9,269 bases of DNA, from NCBI GenBank assembly GCA_035648595.1, contig DASRLH010000138.1, forward strand, positions 1 through 9,269, written 5' to 3'. Positions 5,953 to 9,269 of the stretch are shown here, piece by piece (the stretch's first letter is position 1; each line of letters opens with the position of its first letter). The position numbers were made by a program, and so were the translations under genes. The notes under the pieces were generated by a model. That model searched no databases, was not told where the DNA came from, and was given only the letters and a program-made list of their open reading frames with translations. The DNA is from RYN-428 sp035648595. GTDB taxonomy: Bacteria; Planctomycetota; Phycisphaerae; Tepidisphaerales; Tepidisphaeraceae.

Positions 5953-7257
5953 TTAAGTCGCGTGTCCGTTAAGCCGTACCGTTCCCGATAAAAGCCTCGG
6001 CAGAAGATAATCGCGGAGTTCAGCGAGTTTGCGCGATTCAAAGATACCGTGAATGATGGCTTCCACAAATGATTCCGCGAGGCCGGAATATCGCCGCGTG
6101 ATATCAATCGGCGGCAGCCCGATCGGATAGCGCGACATGTCACCCCAATTGGTCCGGGGCATTTTGGTTCCCGTCGATGCGGCATTCGTGTACGCGACAA
6201 AATCATCGCTCGAAACATGCCCAAGAAGAAGGCCGAACCAGTCGGCGTGTTTCGGCTGCATTACCACAATGTCGGTCGAGCAGACGCCGTCGATTGGAGC
6301 CACGCCTACCTTATGAAAGTAGGGCCGGAGTTTGCCGAATAAAACATCGTTTTTACTGAATCGCGCCTTGCCGCTCGTCACTTTTCCGGCGTGTTCCCAT
6401 TCGTGAAGCGCGACGCTCGTGCGTGGCATGTGTTCCAAGCCGATGTACGGCGTGGCCGGATCGATGTCAGCGGGCTGTACGCCATCCCTCCGCTCGCTAG
6501 CGATATCGCCGAGCTTTCCGGCCTTCCATCCCTCAGGAATCGCCCCGATCTCCGAATCCACGAACCGGCTCGGCAGGCCGGCAAATACATCCGACGGCAT
6601 CGAGGGAAACGCCGTCGCGCCGGCGGCTTTGGCCTTGACCGGCTCGAAGTCCACGAACCACGCCCGGAAGATCGCCCGCGCCAGCCGCTCCAATGCCCCC
6701 GCCGTCCGACGGTTTTGATCGATCTTGTCGTCCAGGGAGCCCAGGACGCCGGCGATGGCACGTTGCTCCGGGAGGGGCGGCAGAACGAATTCGAGTTGCT
6801 CGAGGTCTTTGCCGGTTATCCCCGCGACGGCAACTTGGCGGAGAATTGTTCTCAGAAGGTTCGTCCCCACGGGTGATGACCAGAGATAATACAAAAATAG
6901 GGGATCAGCTCGGGTTGTGTCGGGTCGCGCGCGAATTATTGAAGACTCAAAAACAGTTGGTTCGGCGACCTCCATAATAATGGAGCATTTGCCAGCACCT
7001 TCGGCAACCAATGAACGCCGAGCAAATATAAGATCGAAAGGACGGAGCCCAAATCGCTCCTGCTCAGTGGCGTCAGCCGCAACGCGCCTCATTGGAATCG
7101 CGCGTAAGCGAGGGTGGGCAAACAGTTCGCCCATGTTGACGATTTTTGCACCGCGGCCGTGATGCTCGTTTGATTTGTAGATCCCGTTTCGGACGTTGCC
7201 CACCAATACTTCCCGGAACGAAGTGAGACGCCAATTCTTCGGTAAGCCAACTCTCAT
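5953..7257 (-). CDS. hsdS: Type I restriction-modification specificity subunit (HsdS)
   Basis: Recognises the bipartite DNA target and guides both HsdM methylation and HsdR cleavage. The 434-residue protein has the standard two-repeat layout. TRD1 covers about 1-155 (start LPKNWRLTSFREV, then GNVRNGIYKSN). The central conserved helix is at 159-200, with LPPLPEQRAIAGVLGSLDDKI and RLARAIFRAWFVDFEP. TRD2 covers about 238-380 (start IGAIPEGWKAGKLGDI, then FSKNDVLFGKLRPYF). The C-terminal helix, 385-430, contains SRKLAELRDYLLPRLLSGTVRL-like spacing residues, mirroring the first. Start ATG overlaps the hsdM stop as ATGA (7254-7257) and has GGAGG seven bases upstream (7269-7265). The frame is open further upstream inside hsdM, but that part is a shadow. 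The TRD1-coding DNA is AT-richer than hsdM (about 57% A+T at 6841-6900 by hand count), as expected for exchanged specificity modules. The target sequence cannot be predicted. Confidence 0.95.
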   Translation of the reverse strand: MRVGLPKNWRLTSFREVLVGNVRNGIYKSNEHHGRGAKIVNMGELFAHPRLRAIPMRRVAADATEQERFGLRPFDLIFARRSLVAEGAGKCSIIMEVAEPTVFESSIIRARPDTTRADPLFLYYLWSSPVGTNLLRTILRQVAVAGITGKDLEQLEFVLPPLPEQRAIAGVLGSLDDKIDQNRRTAGALERLARAIFRAWFVDFEPVKAKAAGATAFPSMPSDVFAGLPSRFVDSEIGAIPEGWKAGKLGDIASERRDGVQPADIDPATPYIGLEHMPRTSVALHEWEHAGKVTSGKARFSKNDVLFGKLRPYFHKVGVAPIDGVCSTDIVVMQPKHADWFGLLLGHVSSDDFVAYTNAASTGTKMPRTNWGDMSRYPIGLPPIDITRRYSGLAESFVEAIIHGIFESRKLAELRDYLLPRLLSGTVRLNGHAT

Positions 7258-8942
7258 TGGCAGACCTCCGCGAGATGTAGACGGACCGACGCCGCCCGCC
7301 TTTCGCCCTCCGCGAGCCCCTCCTCGACCTCCGCCACCATCCGCGCGTATTTCTCCGCGAACGGCTCCCCATCCTCCTCCAGTTCCTCGGCCCCCACATA
7401 ACGTCCCGGCGTCAGCACGAAGCCGTGTTTGGCGATGTCCTCGGTCGCGGCGGCTTTGCAGAAGCCGGGGGTGTCGCGGTAGGTCCATTCGCCGTCCTTC
7501 TTGTTGTCCCACCATTTGGGCGCCGGTTCGCCGCGCCATTGTCGGAAGGCGTAGGTGATGCGTCCGATGTCGCTGTTGGGGAGGGGGTCGCCTTGGCCGT
7601 CGCCGAGGGTGGTGGCGCCGTTATCGGCGCCGGTGAGGACGCGGAGGGTGCGGGTTTGCATCGTGCCCAGCTTGCGGGCGTCGATGAAGAGGGTTTGGCC
7701 TTTGCGCCCCCCGGGGCGATGAGGGGATTTGTGCGGGAGGTTGCGGCCGGATTTATCGCGGCTGAGGAACCAGAGGCAGACGGGGATGCCGGTGGTGAAG
7801 AATAGCTGCGTGGGCATGGCGACGATGGCATCGACAAGGTCGGCCTCGACGATTTTTCGGCGGATGTCGCCCTCGCCGCCGGTGTTGCTGGAGAGCGAGC
7901 CGTTGGCCATGACGAACCCGGCGACGCCTCCGCCGCGACCGTTGGGCGGGGCGAGATGATGGATGAAATGCGAAATCCAGGCGTAATTTGCGTTGCCGAC
8001 CGGCGGTGGGCCGAAGCGCCAGCGGGCATCCTCGCGCAGCAGCGGGCCGGACCAGTCGCTGACGTTGAACGGTGGATTGGCCAGGATGTAGTCGGCCTTG
8101 AGGTCGGGATGAAGGCTGCGCAGGAAGGTGTCGGCGGGCTGCTCGCCGAGGTTGGCCTCGATGCCGTGAATGGCAAGGTTCATGTGGGCGAGGCGCCAGG
8201 TGGTGGGGTTGGATTCCTGGCCGAAGATCGAGACGTTGCGGCGGTCGCCATGACCTTCGACGAATTTTTCGGATTGCACGAACATTCCGCCCGACCCACA
8301 GCACGGATCGTAGACGCGGCCATCGTAGGGTTCGAGCATCTCAACGAGCAGGCGGACGATGCAGCGCGGCGTATAAAACTCGCCGCCGAGCTTTCCCTCG
8401 GCCTGGGCGAATTTGCCCAGGAAATACTCGTAAACGCGCCCGAGCATGTCGCGGGCCTGCTGGCGCGGGCCCTTGAAGCCGATGTTGGCGATGAGATCGA
8501 TGAGACCCTTGAGCTTGACGGGCTCGATGCCGCGGCGGGCGTAATCACGGGGGAGCTTGTTCTTGAGCTGGCGTGGATTGTCGCGCTCGATGGCGAGGAT
8601 CGCATCGTCGATTAGTGTGGCGACTTCGGGCCGGGCGGCCTGGTTTTGCAGATTGTCCCAGCGCGACTCAGGCGGAACCCAGAAGACGCGCTCGGCGGTG
8701 TATTCATCGCGATTCTCAAGCAGTTTTTCGAGATGGGAGCCGGCAATGCCGTCCTTGGCCAGCTCCTCTTTTAGCTGCGTGCGGCGGGTTTCAAAGGAAT
8801 CGGAGATGTACTTGAGGAACAGCAAGCCCAGGACGACGTGCTTGTACTCGGCGGCATCGACCTGCCCGCGAAGCTGGTCGGCGGCTTTCCAGAGGGTGTC
8901 GGTGTATCCAAGGTCGGAATGCTGATTCGAGTCGCCGGCCAT
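7254..8942 (-). CDS. hsdM: Type I restriction-modification DNA methyltransferase subunit (HsdM)
   Basis: N6-adenine methyltransferase of the type I complex; with HsdS it methylates host sites and protects them from HsdR. The 562-residue protein has the helical HsdM N-terminal domain at about 10-155 (LGYTDTLWKAADQLRG, then HVVLGLLFLKYISD). The catalytic domain follows with GEFYTP (187-192), SAM-binding motif I DPCCGSGGM (212-220) and catalytic motif IV NPPF (289-292). FVMANGSL (343-350) and the C-terminal GFVLTPGRYVG (507-517) are typical too. I start at the ATG at 8942 because AGGGA lies eight bases upstream (8955-8951) and the protein then begins with the usual short lead into the N-terminal domain. 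The open frame continues to 9245, but the extension is arginine-rich and does not look coding. It is the first gene of the operon. Confidence 0.97.
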   Translation of the reverse strand: MAGDSNQHSDLGYTDTLWKAADQLRGQVDAAEYKHVVLGLLFLKYISDSFETRRTQLKEELAKDGIAGSHLEKLLENRDEYTAERVFWVPPESRWDNLQNQAARPEVATLIDDAILAIERDNPRQLKNKLPRDYARRGIEPVKLKGLIDLIANIGFKGPRQQARDMLGRVYEYFLGKFAQAEGKLGGEFYTPRCIVRLLVEMLEPYDGRVYDPCCGSGGMFVQSEKFVEGHGDRRNVSIFGQESNPTTWRLAHMNLAIHGIEANLGEQPADTFLRSLHPDLKADYILANPPFNVSDWSGPLLREDARWRFGPPPVGNANYAWISHFIHHLAPPNGRGGGVAGFVMANGSLSSNTGGEGDIRRKIVEADLVDAIVAMPTQLFFTTGIPVCLWFLSRDKSGRNLPHKSPHRPGGRKGQTLFIDARKLGTMQTRTLRVLTGADNGATTLGDGQGDPLPNSDIGRITYAFRQWRGEPAPKWWDNKKDGEWTYRDTPGFCKAAATEDIAKHGFVLTPGRYVGAEELEEDGEPFAEKYARMVAEVEEGLAEGERRAASVRLHLAEVCQ

Positions 8943-9056
8943 GGTGCGGGTCCCTGGGAATATCAATCGGGGCACGAGCCTGGATCCCGCCAAGTTGCTG
9001 CCCGATGGCTTTACGGATCGGCGGGACAGTCTCCGTGAACGCCTGCCGGGACGCAA

Positions 9057-9088
9057 GCGCGGACCCGCGCGAGTAAATTCGAGTAAAT
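9057..9088. promoter_or_regulatory. Candidate operator: GC palindrome next to a tandem 8-bp repeat
   Basis: GCGCGG and CCGCGC (9057-9062 and 9065-9070) form a palindrome with a 2-base centre. Directly after it GAGTAAAT occurs twice with a 10-base period (9071-9078 and 9081-9088), so both copies face the same side of the helix. The position between two divergent transcription units fits a regulator binding site. No regulator gene is in the window. Confidence 0.35.
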
Positions 9089-9089
9089 G

Positions 9090-9119
9090 TTGAAACAGCG
9101 GGGCGGGATTTCGTAGATT
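9090..9119 (+). promoter_or_regulatory. Probable promoter of the right-hand plus-strand gene
   Basis: TTGAAA at 9090-9095 (5 of 6 to TTGACA) and TAGATT at 9114-9119 (4 of 6 to TATAAT) are 18 bases apart. A start near 9126 would give a leader of about 40 bases before the ATG at 9165. The -35 element abuts the second GAGTAAAT repeat. Confidence 0.4.
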
Positions 9120-9164
9120 CCGGGCCGTGATGAACGACGAGGCACTTTTTCTACGGAGCCTTAT

Positions 9165-9269
9165 ATGGCATTGGATGAAGATACAGTCGAACTGGCGGAG
9201 ACGGGCGGGGAGTGGGTGGCGGAGGGAGACGCCGAGAAGGCCCACGGGAGTGAGGTGATAACGGAGGAG
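9165..9269 (+). CDS. Unidentified protein, N-terminal fragment (partial)
   Basis: The first 35 codons of a gene that runs out of the window. ATG at 9165 follows a GGAG site (9155-9158) by six bases and a probable promoter. The visible N-terminus is MALDEDTVELAETGGEW, then more acidic residues ending VITEE; it is low in hydrophobic residues, so it is neither a signal peptide nor a membrane segment. Such acidic starts often precede a structured domain, but nothing here identifies the family. dprA is followed by topA in many genomes, so topA with an N-terminal extension is one idea, unsupported by the residues seen. An overlapping frame from an ATG at 9130 ends after 42 codons and is less likely. 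Confidence 0.6.
   Translation, partial: MALDEDTVELAETGGEWVAEGDAEKAHGSEVITEE

Larger units (their letters stand above)
8943..9164. other. Divergent intergenic region between hsdM and the right-hand gene
   Basis: The hsd operon (minus) and the right-hand gene (plus) are read away from this 222-base stretch, so promoters for both should be here. I can see a plus-strand promoter (9090-9119) and two repeat structures (9057-9088). I found no convincing -35/-10 pair for hsdM; GATATT just upstream of its ribosome site is the best -10-like sequence. Confidence 0.5.

Noticed and set aside
6970..6985. Hairpin CTCCAT-AATA-ATGGAG
   Set aside because: It is a 6-bp stem inside the hsdS TRD1 coding sequence, without a T-run or regulatory context, and can occur by chance.
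7258..7539. Longer HsdS start inside hsdM
   Set aside because: The added 94 residues are Gly/Arg low complexity in a shadow frame of hsdM. The ATG at 7257 has GGAGG seven bases upstream and ATGA coupling.
8943..9245. Longer HsdM start, adding 101 residues
   Set aside because: The extension is Arg- and Ser-rich, crosses the divergent promoter region and overlaps the right-hand gene. The ATG at 8942 has a good ribosome site and gives the usual HsdM length.
1..9269. CRISPR array, tRNA or rRNA genes
   Set aside because: I found no regularly spaced repeats with unique spacers, no tRNA-like cloverleaf with a CCA end and no rRNA-like sequence; nearly all the DNA is coding.

Overview
The window is a high-GC bacterial segment that carries one compact, minus-strand defence operon between two plus-strand flanking genes. 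The left flank is the last 55 codons of a gene whose product matches the C-terminal winged helix of DprA. The right flank is the first 35 codons of an unidentified gene. GC content, planctomycete-like DprA and HIRAN sequences, and an intergenic block that resembles dispersed repeats hint at Planctomycetota or a similar high-GC phylum. That assignment is a weak inference, because there is no rRNA or other marker gene.

Read in its own direction (right to left), the operon is hsdM (8942-7254), hsdS (7257-5953), a 179-residue very acidic protein of unknown function (5927-5388), a HipA-like kinase (5222-4308), a HIRAN-domain protein (4311-3544) and hsdR (3531-481). hsdM/hsdS and kinase/HIRAN overlap by ATGA. 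hsdR starts with GTG only 12 bases after the HIRAN stop. The acidic gene follows hsdS by 25 bases and has a near-perfect Shine-Dalgarno sequence. The only larger internal gap is 165 bases before the kinase. The three hsd products make a complete type I restriction-modification system with all key catalytic motifs present: the methylase FxGxG-like and NPPF motifs, two target recognition domains in HsdS, and the PD-ExK nuclease plus SF2 motor in HsdR.

The most interesting part is the three-gene insert between hsdS and hsdR. The kinase keeps the HipA catalytic D-x-H-x-x-N motif and the metal-binding D. The HIRAN protein combines a segment resembling the N-terminal subdomain of HipA with a HIRAN domain, a fold known to bind DNA ends. 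Together they look like a HipA split into two proteins with a DNA-end sensor added, built into a restriction operon. No HipB-type helix-turn-helix antitoxin is visible. My working hypothesis is a restriction system with a coupled kinase effector, possibly triggered by DNA ends.

The 310-base gap between the dprA-like gene and hsdR (171-480) holds no convincing gene. It does contain AT-rich sequence, a T9 tract, G-rich degenerate repeats, a 17-bp inverted repeat built around GAGGCGCGCCTC, and a good plus-strand promoter-like element with no gene downstream. The 222-base gap at the right (8943-9164) is a divergent intergenic region with a GC-rich palindrome, a tandem 8-bp repeat and a likely promoter for the right-hand gene.
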